The translations under genes and the position numbers were made by a program. This document shows, in pieces, positions 31,999 through 43,526 of a stretch of DNA of 64,000 nucleotides. Each line of letters opens with the position of its first letter. Position 1 is the first letter of the stretch. Source of the stretch: Polytrichum commune (Eukaryota > Streptophyta > Polytrichopsida > Polytrichales > Polytrichaceae). The stretch is from contig OX485806.1 of the NCBI GenBank assembly GCA_950295325.1, positions 29,076,001 through 29,140,000 on the forward strand. The letters are read 5' to 3'. The notes under the pieces were generated by a model. The model had not been told where the DNA came from. It saw nothing but the letters and a program-made list of their open reading frames with translations, and did not search any database.

Positions 31999-32392
31999 GA
32001 ACTACACTAAATATGATATTTAGTGTCATATGGAGTTTAGTGTCACCGTGGTAGCTCTTCAGATGACACTTCTTATGAATAAGTGAACAAATATTGTCAT
32101 GGATGATGGATGAGTTCATCCATTGGCCAAAACCCTACCTTCTCTTGTCAACAACTTGTGATGAAATATTGTCATGGATGATTGAAATTTGGATGAAAAA
32201 TCACTTGGTAAGTGACATTATTGCAACACTGTAAATCTATAATCCCCCAAAAAATCTACAAGGAATGACAAATAATGTTGGGTTGACATTTAGTGTTGGT
32301 GACACTATACCATGGTTTACAATTAGTATTGAGCAAGATAATTAGAATTGGTGACACTAAATTTCATATTTAGTGTAGTTCTGGCCTTTGAA
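31999..32392. mobile_element. MITE, CACTAAATATGA family
   Basis: 394 bp with terminal inverted repeats of about 30 bp: AGAACTACACTAAATATGAT at left, its complement at right. A second copy is at 43161-43526 and a fragment at 27272. Each end also contains a short palindrome (CACTAAATATGATATTTAGTG). No clear target duplication, so the superfamily is open. Confidence 0.75.
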
Positions 32393-32519
32393 AATTTTGC
32401 CCCACCCATTTTGAGTATGCCTTCCCACAAGCACTTCCAACTGGGGTCCCTCACGTGCTCCCAAGACTATTAAAAAGGTTTGTTTGCAAGAGTGGAGCTA
32501 GGCCGGCCCATTTAACTAA

Positions 32520-33074
32520 GGGCCGGCTTACACCATGGACCATGAAGTTGGACCATGAAAGATGGTATTTTTTCCATGGTCCAACTTCCATGGTCCAATT
32601 ACTTAAAAAATAAATTTACAAATCCTTTGAGCTCCTCACTAGGTGTAAACCGAACATGGACCAAGAGGAATGACCATGCACCAAAAAGTAAATGTGCTGA
32701 TTTTTTTAAATATATGTTCAAAAAAGTAAAATTTGAAAAGAAAAAAAGCAAGTTTGACCATTCTCTTGTCTTCATCTTCTCTTCCCAAAAAAAAAATCAT
32801 TAAAATTTTATTATGATAAGATTTATCTACTGTAGGTCCTTGCTTTTTTCTACTAAAGCACCTCTTTGCCTCTCCCATTGCAAAATCCGTTGGATTATGT
32901 GAGTGGATTATGTAGGCCTTAAAATATGTCTTTTGGGGACCTCGAATTCCATGATCACTTTGAAATTTTTTTTCCTTGGTGGAAACCGAAGTGGTTCCAA
33001 GATGAGTTTAACAATCAATCATAGACTTTACAAGGCCTTGGGACGACTTCATGGTCCATGGTGTAAACAACCCC
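32520..33074. mobile_element. Tourist-like MITE with TAA target duplication
   Basis: 555 bp flanked by TAA (32517-32519 and 33075-33077). The ends are inverted repeats: left GGGCCGGCTTACACCATGG, right CCATGGTGTAAACAACCCC. The CCATGGTCCA motif recurs inside. It is non-coding. Confidence 0.8.
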
Positions 33075-33486
33075 TAACTGGAAAATAAATAAAATAATAA
33101 AACTTTTTTTATGTGCTCTTTATGTGTAATGGACTAATTGGGAAATGTATTGTTGAGGATGGGGGAAAATCGCAAGGATGAATGTCCAATACTAAGGAGC
33201 ATGAATGATTGGGAAGTCAATGGATGAGAAGTTGGATTACTATTATCTATATAAAGTAAAGCAAAAGTGATATACGCATATAGATGAGGAGACTTTAGTT
33301 TATGTATAGAAAGACTTGAGGCTTCTAAAAGTATCCCATGGACACTATGTATAGATAGGGCTCGGGGGAAGGAGAACACATGTTATGTTTTGTGTGTGTC
33401 TTCAAGTTGGGAGGTGAACCGTTGGTCAATAAAAGATTGTTTATGAACATGTTAATGAGGTACGTTACATGATGCTTGCATTGAAG
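33075..33486. other. Spacer, nothing recognised
   Basis: AT-rich spacer between two MITEs. Only short chance reading frames. Confidence 0.4.
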
Positions 33487-33721
33487 TAGTGCCCGGGAAG
33501 TTTTTGGGCATAGTATTGGGTCAAGATCCTAGTGATTCTAAATGTAGCCGGTTACATGTTGACATCTTCCAGTTTTGCTTTCATTCATTTGAGGTATATT
33601 CTTCTATAGATTCCTCTAAAATGATGGGTAATTCTCCGGAAGTCTCCAACTTCAACCGGTTATTTCTCAAACTCAACCAGTTATTTCATTTGCAACTAAC
33701 CGCCGGTTCTCCTCGGACAGT
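33487..33721 (+). mobile_element. MULE-type MITE (AACCGGTT family), complete
   Basis: 235 bp. The flanks GCATTGAAG (33478-33486) and GCAATGAAA (33722-33730) match at 7 of 9 positions, an aged 9-bp target duplication. Terminal repeats are AGTGCCCGGG at left and CTCGGACAGT at right. The interior has AACCGGTTATTTC and related motifs. Confidence 0.7.
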
Positions 33722-34059
33722 GCAATGAAAGCATGTTCGTTGGAGTGACATGCCCATGGGGCCCATTCACCTTGTCAAATGTCCGCTATTTTAGCGGGAC
33801 CGGTTTAGCGAGACCCATTTAGCGAGACCCATTTTACTTCGGACTCAAGATTGGACCCAAGTTTAGAAGTTGGGTTCTTAAATTGGGATGATTTGGTTCA
33901 ATCGGGACCATGAAGAAGAATGCTCAATTTCGTAGTGTCTTTTGACATGAGACCCTTGTGTAGACCCTCCCTTAACCTTAAATTTTAATTAGGGTCCATG
34001 AGCAAGGACACTCTAAACTCAAGCGACCCTACTAGTTGAGAGCATAATTTTTGGACCCA
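33722..34059. other. Spacer with direct repeat TTTAGCGAGACCCA
   Basis: No gene. TTTAGCGAGACCCATTT occurs twice in tandem near 33803 and 33820. Confidence 0.4.
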
Positions 34060-34292
34060 AAGGAGTTTACACTAGGGTATCAATACCTGATATCCAAAAA
34101 TGAAGTGGCACTAATGTGGCATCATTTTTCCACCAGATCTTATTGTTTGCTGCTCATGAAAATACTCCTCGTGGTTGGAGAATCCAATCTTCATGCTTGG
34201 GTTTGATATTGGGTGTGAAAGTAAGGTCCATTAAGGGGTGTTTTTGTACCTCAAGTTTTTGCATCCAGGCCTTGATGTAAACGCACCCTTAT
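34060..34292. mobile_element. Tourist-like short element, TTTACACTAGGG family, inverted copy
   Basis: Relative of 26125-26413 in the opposite orientation: it begins GGAGTTTACACTAGGG and ends TGATGTAAACGCACCCTTA. The termini are diverged inverted repeats. Confidence 0.45.
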
Positions 34293-36410
34293 TGTGTTCT
34301 TGTACTTTGTTAACCCGCTCCTTATGGCATGTCTTTAGGTTTCTTTCTTCTTAAACTGTGATGATCTTCATCGAGCATAATGTACAAGATGACATGGGAA
34401 GACCCTAGGAATGATGAAGGCGAGAAGGAAAGGAGAGAGAGGAGCTAGAGACTTACAAACGAGAAGAAGGGGATGGGCGGGAGGGAAGATACATATTGTT
34501 TGTTTATATTAGATTGGATGTACATAACATTATTCATTTGCATGGTTGTGTTCCATTATATATTTGGCAACCGACATGGGCCTCCATTATCTAACTTGCA
34601 TGGGAAGAAGCTCAAAAAATAGGAAGAAATTGATGCCAATATGAATAATGAATAGTGTTTGTATGAATAGTATGAATGTTGTGAATAATGATCGTAATTT
34701 CAGTCACAATGTTGCCATGAATAGTATTTTTAATGAATGACATTGGGATGAACAATATTTTTTGTGAATAATGTCATGACAAACAATGATTTATGTATAT
34801 AATGCGGGGAGTATGACTCCACCCAAATTCAAGTGTTAACCTAAATTCATGAATAGTATATGAATATTTTTACTTTGTTCAAGGGCCCTACAAAATATAA
34901 TCGACATATTCTAAGGTCATGAAACTGACCCACATGGCTAAATAGCGTTATGTACACCGACATGTGTAGTTAGGTTACCCTAATATATTAACATTCTATA
35001 GTAGCTTGAATAATTATTACCACAATTAAAATGCATTTACATTTGTTCTATTATGGTTGTTCTATGAATAAAAGAATTAGAAGCTTTTGTAATCAAATTC
35101 TAGCCCAAGATAATTTGCATGGGTAAAGAGGCAACCTAATTGCACGTATCAATGTACTCATCTTTCCAATGATGTGGCACATCTATATAAGAAAAATGAT
35201 CTCCTGCAATCCAGATGTGCATCACTCAAATGAAGGAAACGAAGAGTTCATCTTATCAACTCCTCCAAGAGATCTCCAAATAGCTACGAAAACTCTCAAG
35301 GATGAGTGTGCAATGATCGAGTGAAGGCGTAACTAAAAGGAGGTTGAGAAACCTCATGAAAATTTGACAATGTCATCTCCTAGATTTTGGCATGTCAAAA
35401 CCCTAGTCATCGTATAAGCTTACATTACTCAACACCATTGGTGTCAACCATTCACAAACCTAAGAAGATGCATATTAAGCCTGAAAACCAACACTCACAC
35501 ATTCGGAAGCTTCAGTTAAATGATAATGTCATGGTGCACAACTAATGTTGGTTTTTAGTCGAATACCATGTCCCACATTAGGGTTAGTCGTTGGTCTTGG
35601 ACAATAGGAGGAGTCCCTCTTGATAGGAAAAGTGCATCTCTTTCAAAGATTTACTACAACCAGTAAGGAGTTTCATCATACTCATAGTAAACCTCGTTGG
35701 ATGCAATGTACCGCAGTTTTGCGAGTGCACACAAAACAAGAACTCCCATCAGAATGAAAACTCTCCCACTGGTGTGAGCTAGTCGTTAGTCCTAGCTAGT
35801 GTGGACAAGGTATGTGTATCGACTTTGGAATACCTACAAACATGCGTGAAATCATGCTCATTTAATTAGGTCCTTCCCACTTCGATTTGAAGCTACATAC
35901 ATGAGTCGTCACAAGCAATTAAGGTTCAGGACAAATTAAACCCTTGACTAGGCCCCAATTTGCACTTGCAAAATATAGCATGCTCTTGGCAGGAGGCACT
36001 TTCTGAAGGTGTGGCCACACCTTATCTAATTGATGGCTAGTACCAGGCTCTATAACCAATTTAAGAAATACAGCCATCAAATTAAGGCCAGGCAGTACCT
36101 GGTGATAAGATAATCCATAGGATTTTCAGCATATTCTAAGTAAGTGGATCTAATATGCAGGCACCTAGAGCCTAGCTAGTTTCTCTTAGGCTCTCGAAGT
36201 AGGCAAGCACATCGATGCTTTATGTCATTAAGAAACTTTCAATTTGAGCCAGCAGTGTTGCAGTAGTAGTGCGCACGGGCCTATAATTCTGGGCCTTTTG
36301 CTACAATACAGGTGACGTTCGCACTTGCTGGTGTTGAAGACAAAAAAAAAAAAAAAAAAAAAAGCTTCTTTGTTATGTTTGATCTGATTCTTTGCATTGC
36401 GTATTACTGA
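34293..36410. other. Intergenic, degraded repeats
   Basis: No gene. 34630-34790 is a degenerate low-complexity run of GAATAGT/GAATAATG words. 35560-35810 is an inverted relative of 27060-27245. An A-run of about 22 lies at 36340-36363. Confidence 0.45.
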
Positions 36411-36947
36411 GGGCCGCTTTACACCGAGAGGCCGGGCCAATTCCCCTTGAGGCCGATTGCATGAAATTTCAGCCCTTTTTGGGTTGGAGGCCGGCCTCAA
36501 CTACACATTATAATAAGATTATAATGGCGGCAAGTTTTCCCATATGTAAAGGCCTTAGGGTCAAGAAGTTGGGTTGATTCAATAAATCCAGCATCATCCA
36601 ACGGATCTAGCATAATCTAGCATAGAGCCGTTCATATTTCCACATAATCCAATGGATACAGTTCGCTAAAAATATTATATTTCATTTTTAAAAATATTTT
36701 TTATTGAAATTTGACCTTTTTAGCTCCGAGGCCAAGAATTGGTCTTCCATTTTGGGTGCACCCAATTCAATGAGCTCGGGCCATGTCATACCATGTATTT
36801 TTTGATTAAAAATTTCATGCCACCAAATTGACCCGGCCCTATGTGTAAAGGGGTTGGGGCCGATTTCAGCCTTTTGGCCAATCACAAGTGAAGATTTCAA
36901 TCCTCTTGCACAACAAATTGGCCCAACCTCTAGGTGTAAAGCGGCCT
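36411..36947. mobile_element. Tourist-like MITE, GGGCCGCTTTACACC family
   Basis: 537 bp between TGA trinucleotides (36408-36410 and 36948-36950). The left end GGGCCGCTTTACACCGAGAG is inverted at the right as CTCTAGGTGTAAAGCGGCC. The TTTACAC core is shared with the element in the sirtuin intron. It is non-coding. Confidence 0.75.
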
Positions 36948-37780
36948 TGAAATCATAAACCAAGGACCATTCACATGTACGTTTACTGCAGCCCGGTTTC
37001 GAACATCTGAAGGTGTGTGGGTTGTGTTATTCAGTTCGGTTTCTAAGTTTCTCCACCTTTTACGGATTAGGGTTACTAGACGGAACTTGTGTTGCATTAG
37101 CAAGTTGTCTATGATGAACCATCAGCAAAAATCGGATTACGAATAGGACCTCTCCTTGTTTAGTTATAGTTATTATCGGAAGTGCACGTGTTGTTGATTC
37201 TTTGAACTGAATATTTTAACAGGTCCTCCCAATTGTGTTCACCATTGAGTGTGGAGTGGTTACTAAAATTTGAAGAAGTAGTCCAGTCTCTTTCAAACAT
37301 GTGTCTTTGCGGTGTTTGTTCTTTGATCCTCACCTAACCACACACGATCAAATATATGTGTGTCTGACTAAGAAAAAGCAAATGAGTATATCGTAGTTGT
37401 TATTACTTGTAGATGTGTTGTAGGTTCACTTACAAGCTTTTGGCTATGCTTAAGATGAAGTATCCCTCGTTCACGGTAGCCCCGGGCTAATGTGTCCCTC
37501 ATTCATGCCACCCCCAGGCTAGTGGCCTCTCTCTCTCTCTCATATGAAAAATAATGTGATTTTTGATAGTTAGTCTAATATTCTTTCTTTCTCTCTCTTG
37601 CTTAATATTTCAATTACTTTTAATTACTCTCTTGATCACAAATGTAGTGTCCATTTCACAACCATCATTACATTATATCTTTATTTAGTGTGGGTCACAC
37701 AATTCATCATCAATCCATGACAACAAACATTAGACTAATTATTAGGTGTCACATCATCTTTCTAATAACATAATTTCTTA
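36948..37780. other. Intergenic, nothing recognised
   Basis: AT-rich DNA with CT-rich runs near 37530 and 37590. No supported gene. Confidence 0.4.
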
Positions 37781-37783
37781 CTA

Positions 37784-37993
37784 ATGTCTATTATCATCAT
37801 TCATATCATTTACTCGCGATGTAGATCAATGCGAGTCAATACCAATGTTGGTCTAGCATATAGTGGGTATGTGCAAGTGGCGGGGAAACATGGACTTTCC
37901 CAACTAGTAGAGGCGCTTGCCATTTCCGTTGCACAAGGCAACAACAACATTGTCTGCCTCTCCGCAACTTCTATCAATGTGGTTTGTGTTTGA
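37784..37993 (+). other. Short open frame upstream of the Rep-like gene
   Basis: A 69-codon frame whose second half (GYVQVAGKHGLSQLVEAL) looks protein-like rather than random. It may be an exon or N-terminal fragment of the Rep-like element just downstream, but the region between has stops in this frame. I do not recognise a domain. Confidence 0.3.
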
Positions 37994-38171
37994 CGATTGC
38001 CTATGTTGATTTGATCAATCTTCAACTCTAGTGTTGCAATTCAACTTCAGTTGATACTCCTAGTAGCCTTTCCTCGTGTGTCTGATTTATGTATTTGTTT
38101 CTTTTGTAATGGCTCCTAGGATGAGAGCTCTCGCTCGGTCTCAATGTCAAGAGCACATGCGTTCTTCTTTA

Positions 38172-39173
38172 AAGTATTTTTGAGGCATCCATTACAATTG
38201 CGGTGGGTGGCATGGATATCAACATTGCTCATCTTGTGAAGTTGAGGAAATTCATGGAGGAGGAATGCATGGCAGGTTTGTGCTCCGTGGAGCGTGATGG
38301 AGCGTTGACACACAAACATTTCCAAATGGTTCTAAAGGGGAAGTTTAGTAGTCTACTAGAGTTAAGCAAAAAAATAAAGGTTTGTTTGGGGTGGGATGAG
38401 AGAGTCCTCCCACCGATCATGTTGTTTCATCCAAGAGGTTGAGGGATGAGGGTTTGCTTACCTTCAAGGGTATGGTTGGGTATTATATGAAAGATAACGG
38501 GGGAGAGCATTTTGAATTTGTGCACCACAATGTATCCGCTGATGACATGAATGAAGGCAAGATGGAGTATGCAAAGTTTGCGAAGGTGGGCTTGAATAAT
38601 CATGTAAGACTTCCTCATAGCAATATATTGCAAAGGGCTCATCAAAGGGTGCGTTTTCGTATGAAGAAGTATTTGGGTATTACTCTTGTTGGAGTGTTCT
38701 TTCACATGTGCAAGAGTTGCCAATTCTACTCCAATCCGACGTGGGTTATTCCATTGAGGTCTGGTGGTATGGATGTTAGGAGGGTCGTTTCCATATGGAA
38801 GATCATGATGAGTCCACATGACATTGAGATGGAAGACATTTCCAACATCTTCTTTCATATTGTGTCCAGGGTCTCAAACTTGAGGTATTATAAATCTCAA
38901 GAACTAGCACTTCAACATGGAGATGAGGAGCGAGAAACTAATGAAACGTTTTGTGATGATGTTGCTACTAGCTTGGATATTGAGAATGGCAAGCTTTGGC
39001 AGAGGTTGTTGTGGGAAGATCTCGTTGACGGTGTCGCGGAAGGCGCAACCAGGGCTGATTTTTCACAAAGTTTTTGCCCGTCCACGTCCAAAAACCTTGA
39101 ATTGAAAGGCAAAAAGAAATTGCAACCCGTCCCAAAACCAATAATTTCTAAACCAACCTGTCCATGGAAAGGT
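38172..39173 (+). pseudogene. Rep-like protein (HUH endonuclease type) of a transposable element, broken
   Basis: Two frames form one protein of about 330 residues, split by a frameshift near 38400. The first part has GALTHKHFQMVLKG, which fits Rep motif II (His, one residue, His, then Gln). The second part has GYYMKDNG, which fits motif III (Tyr-x-x-Lys followed by an acidic residue and Gly), where the Tyr nicks DNA. This order and spacing are those of rolling-circle replication initiators. The later part (MKKYLG, SIWKIMMSP) has no match I can name. No helicase domain is seen within the frame. Candidate sources are Replitron-type transposons or integrated CRESS-type Rep genes. The last about 35 codons run into a CGTCC-rich repeat and may not be original. 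The function is inferred from motifs only. Confidence 0.55.
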
Positions 39174-40479
39174 TAAAGAAAAAACAACATGTCCCAAAAC
39201 CGGTTTGAAAATGAAAATACCGGTCCCGCAAGAGGTATAAATAAGTCTCTTACAATGTTGGTGAAAAATTAGAAGTAAAAAAACCGAAAGATGACAACAT
39301 GTGATTGGTTGCACTTGGAAACAATAGGATCTTGACAAATTATGCCTTCAATGTTTGTCAGTTATCTGTCTTTTGTTGTCGATTCTCATCTTTCCAGTAC
39401 ACCCCATTCTAAATTTTGTGGTTGATGAATTAATGTATGCAGGTGAATCAAGCACTTCAAGATTGATATTTTGATTGGGTATTAGTGGTTTGATTGCATT
39501 ATGCTTACATTCACATGTCATATATGACATAATGTAACTGATATTTGTACCATTTTATTTTTTTGGAAAAAATTATTTAAAAAAATTGTTATTTTTAGAA
39601 CCCATCCAAAGTGAATTTGACACGTCCAAAAACCGGTTCATTTTCTAAGAACCCGTCCACTGGAAATGTTTTTTTTTTTTTTTTTTTTTTTTTAATGAAC
39701 ATGTCCATGGACATGCTAGGGACCTTGTGAAAAATCACCACTGGGCACAACTACTAGTTCTTTGTTTACCGGACAAAGGTATTTTGTGTAGTGACATCGT
39801 TGAGGGCGCCGGTCTCCTAGTTCTCACTCCCACACCACCGTCTTCTAGCTTTGCTAGCTAGGCTTCCAAAAAAAGTACATGATATATTCAGTGAGTATGT
39901 CAAGATAAAAGAATCTTTGCCCGTTGGTTTTATTAATTGGGTCAATACTATTCTAAACCATATTAACACTATGGTGTATTTACCCGTGTACGAGATTTGC
40001 CTCAAACGCACATCATATATAATTCCAACGATTTTGCTTTCCTACACACATGATTAGTACGAGATGATTAGCAAAAGCAAATCCTATAACACTGAACACT
40101 CGTAATATGAAAATCTTCGTAATTAATTGTCGAAGTAGGTATTCTCTTTCTTTGTGAATGGTCATAGCATACTAGGTTCCCCTTGATGGTGTTGACTAAT
40201 GATCCTAGCACCTAGAACATTTAACAAAACTTGAGCACGTAGTCCAATATCTTTCAAACGTGGATTATTTTGGTAACCGTTCTTGGGTTCACAACACTAA
40301 AAAATACAGGTGTCCATTTTAAGACAAGTGACCGGATAAGGTTCCTTGCATTAACTTAACACTAACCCGACTTCGCAATTTAATGCAACCACTAACCCTA
40401 ACCTCTCATTCAAACTGCCGGTAATTAACCCAATCCCCCAATCACTTGGTTGACATTTTCATTTGAGGAGGCTAGAGTC
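39174..40479. other. Intergenic with CGTCC-rich repeat and T-run
   Basis: Phrases such as CCGTCCACGTCCAAAAACC recur around 39080 and 39620. A partial reverse MULE-type MITE (AACCGGTT family) lies at 39283-39345. A T-run is at about 39669-39692. No gene. Confidence 0.45.
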
Positions 40480-40481
40480 CG

Positions 40482-40672
40482 GAGTGTTTTAGGGCACTGT
40501 CGATCGAGATCCAAGTGCCTCCAAGTCCAACCAGTTACATGCATGTTGATATCTTTTGGGTTTCTTTGTCAATAAAGGCACAATACTTTGTATAGGTTTC
40601 TCTAGAATGGCCAACAATTTGTGTAAAATCCGGAACTTGAACCTCCGGGGGGGGGGGGGTGACTCTTCATGC
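40482..40672 (+). mobile_element. MULE-type MITE (AACCGGTT family), degenerate
   Basis: Begins GGCACTGTCGATCGAGATCC and follows the family (CCAAGTCCAACCAGTTACAT, TTCTCTAGAATGG) up to a G-run. The right terminus is lost. Confidence 0.55.
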
Positions 40673-40951
40673 CATGGACAAACTACACCGTTTATGGTAT
40701 TTAGTGTCACATGCGTAATAGTGTCACGTACCCTATTTTGAGGCTTCTGTTAGGTTACATTGATGATTAACAACTTTACCGTAAGTGTCATCTTGTGCCA
40801 CTTGCCGTTCAAGTGCACTCACTACTATCTTGGCATGAGTATGTTCAATAGTGTTACGAGGTGCATGCCTATGGTCTACAAGTTGACTAAAGTGTACACA
40901 CATGACACTTGCCATTAGTATGCTTGAGAAGATCTTCCTCTCGCATATTAA

Positions 40952-41873
40952 CCCCTAAAGGACCGGGGGTGTTTTAGCTTAGGTCATGTTTCCTTGATTA
41001 GCTCTTGTAGCAAAGCTCAATTTCTTATTAGTGTGGGGTAATTTTCACAATCGGCACCGTTGAAACTAAAGAAGACTTACATAGCTTGTTTGTGAAAAAA
41101 AGATCGACAAGATCGCACAATTTCTGAGAAATTGCCACCGTTGAGAAGATTGATGGAAATTGTTCGGGCAGGGGGTACTTCGTACTTATGCTGGAATCAG
41201 ATTGCTTAGAAGTGCTCCAAAACATCTGAAATTTTTACCACATGTAAAGAACATTATGACCCTCATGTGTAATTTTTTTCGTCAAATTCTGAGGTGTGGA
41301 AAAAAAGATATGGGACTCTGAAGTCTCCAAGCAATGAGATTGGGCCCAAAAACTGAAAACTCAAAGAATTCGCCAAAAATCCAATCCTTCATCATTTTCT
41401 GATCAAAAAAGACCAGTGGATCCATCTCGTACAAACAATGAGGGTCCTCTCCCCGCAAATTTGGGCTTCTTTGGAACAATCTCATCCAATTTGCACTTTT
41501 CTACAATCAAAAGCCCCCTGGGGGCCTTACGGTCCTTAGAAGTGCTCCAAAACATCTGAAATTTTTACCACATGTAAAGAACATTATGACCCTCATGTGG
41601 AATTTTTTTCGTCAAATTTTGAGCTGTGGAAAAAAAGATATGGGACTCTGAAGTCTCCAAGCAATGAGATTGGGCCCAAAAACTGAAAACTCAAAGAATT
41701 CGCCAAAAATCCAATCCTTCATCATTTTCTGATCGGAAAAGACCATTGGATCCATCTCGCAAAAACAGCCAGGGTCCTCTCCTCGCAAATTTGGGCTTCT
41801 TTGGAACAATCTCATCCAATTTGCACTTTTCTACAATCAAAAGCCCCATGGGGGCCTTACGGTCCTTTAGGGG
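40952..41873. mobile_element. TTAA-bounded element, piggyBac-like MITE
   Basis: 922 bp flanked by TTAA at both sides (40948-40951 and 41874-41877). Perfect 14-bp terminal inverted repeat: CCCCTAAAGGACCG at left, CGGTCCTTTAGGGG at right. The interior has a direct duplication of about 330 bp (41208-41534 and 41535-41866) with about 95 percent identity. TTAA target sites and CCC...GGG termini are the marks of piggyBac. It is non-coding. Confidence 0.65.
41208..41866. repeat. Tandem duplication of about 330 bp
   Basis: Two copies start TTAGAAGTGCTCCAAAACAT and end GGGGGCCTTACGGTCC. They differ at scattered positions only. Both share the small minus-strand frames at 41282 and 41612, which are a result of the duplication and not genes. 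Confidence 0.9.
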
Positions 41874-41900
41874 TTAAAATGTAAACACATGACACTTGCC

Positions 41901-42123
41901 ACTGTCCAGGATGAACTATCAATTAGTTACAGATGAACCGGTTGAGTTTGAGAAATAACCGATTGGAGTTCAAGACTTCGGGTGAATTACCAATCATTTT
42001 AGAGGAATCTATGGAATATACATGATCTGAATAAAGCAAACCCATAACATGTCAACATGTAACCGGCTAGACTTAGAATCACTAGGATCTTGACCGACTA
42101 TGCCCAAAAACTTTCCGGGCACT
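41901..42123 (-). mobile_element. MULE-type MITE (AACCGGTT family), complete
   Basis: 223 bp between exact copies of GACACTTGCC (41891-41900 and 42124-42133), a 9-10 bp target duplication. The terminal inverted repeats are ACTGTCCAGG at left and CCGGGCACT at right. This is the clearest member of the family. Confidence 0.85.
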
Positions 42124-42235
42124 GACACTTGCCATTAGTACGCTCAAAAATATCTTCCCCTTGCATACTAAAACGCAAGACTATCGTCTAAAGAATCCCA
42201 ATGTGCTACCCTATGTGTCATGGTGTAGATGTTTT

Positions 42236-43160
42236 TTTCACTTAAATAAGTTACTTGTGATGACGGATGGAATTGTATTGGCAATTAGCGGGTGTGACAC
42301 TTTCAGACCTCTAGGCATCTAGTTCAGTCCCTTCACAAAGAGTGCACGTGACAATATATACCATGATTAGTGTAGCATGAGTGCAAGAAGCAATATTACT
42401 TAAGGCATCAGTGTACATAATGTACATAAGGGAGAGGTATTATTTTCTATAGCGTGTACATTCAAAAAGGTTATCAAGAATTTCGATGTAAAGGTAGATA
42501 CACAAAAGGGGGCCCTAAACTTCAGAGAAATCAAATTGACAAGAAAAGTTTCATTCAATTAAAGTTTTCATCCACTATAATTGTCATCTGGTAACAATCC
42601 TCGATGACTACCTTGTCTATTCTTCTTGAGATTTGCAAATGAGTTCTAGGTTTTTACAAACAGGAGGCTCTTGGATCGCTCATAGGCTCCCTTGAGTTTT
42701 GCTCTTTGTTTGTGGCTAGTATATTATGCTCCTCTCTTTGTTCCTTTGATGTTGAGATGCTATGGATGGAAAAAAGTATTCAAATTCTCTCTCATGGGAA
42801 AGTGAAAGTGGACTTTATATTTAAGAATGGTCTATTAAGTTCATGATTGATATTTTTTATATGTAGTGGAGACACTTATCACGTTAAAATGAACAACTTA
42901 GCATGTATACATGAATCCATTTTCTAGCATGCCATTAGTACATGTACATTGTTTGTCTCTATAAACGTCTTGTACATAGGGGGGTTAATTTCATAGTGAC
43001 ACTTGCACGTTATTTAGATTTTCAATGAAGAGCCCACCCCTTGGGTTTGAACTAGTGGTCCGACTTCCCCGTTCATATAAGGAGGCAATGATAAGTTATA
43101 GAGGCTAAAGAACCCTAAGTAGTTAATTAATTAGAAATAAAAACCTGAGTATGCATATGG
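42236..43160. other. Intergenic, nothing recognised
   Basis: AT-rich DNA without open frames of note or clear repeats. Confidence 0.4.
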
Positions 43161-43526
43161 TACACTAAATATGACATTTAGTGTCATATGGTATTTTACA
43201 TCACTATGTTAACTTTTTGGATGACACTTCTTATTAACAAGTGAACAAATATTGTCATGAATGATGGGTGAGTTCATCCATTGGCCAAAACCCTACCTTC
43301 TCTTATCATCAACTTGTAATGGATGATTGCCATTTGGATGAAAAATCACTTGGTAAGTGACAATAATTGCACACTTTAAATCTATAAATCCCCCAAAACA
43401 TTTACAAGGAATGACAAATAATGTTGGGTTAATGTTTCGTGTTGGTGACACTAGACCACAATTTACAATTAGTGTTGAGTAAGATGATTAGAATTGGCGA
43501 CACTAAATATCATATTTAGTGTAGTT
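43161..43526. mobile_element. MITE, CACTAAATATGA family, second copy
   Basis: 366 bp. Left TACACTAAATATGACATTTA, right CATATTTAGTGTAGTTCT. The interior matches 31999-32392 throughout (for example GATGAAAAATCACTTGGTAA). Confidence 0.75.

Larger units (their letters stand above)
40683..42235. mobile_element. MITE (ACACCGTTTATGG family) split by two later insertions
   Basis: The left end CTACACCGTTTATGGTATTT matches 48786-49300, an unsplit relative. That relative shows AGTGTTACGAGGTG, ACAAGTTGACT and CCTTGCATACTAA in sequence. Here the same blocks appear at 40853, 40878 and 42160 and are separated by a TTAA-bounded element (40952-41873) and a MULE-type MITE (41901-42123). Confidence 0.6.

Noticed and set aside
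41282-41815. Two similar minus-strand frames of 67 codons
   Set aside because: They are the same non-coding stretch repeated by the 330-bp duplication.
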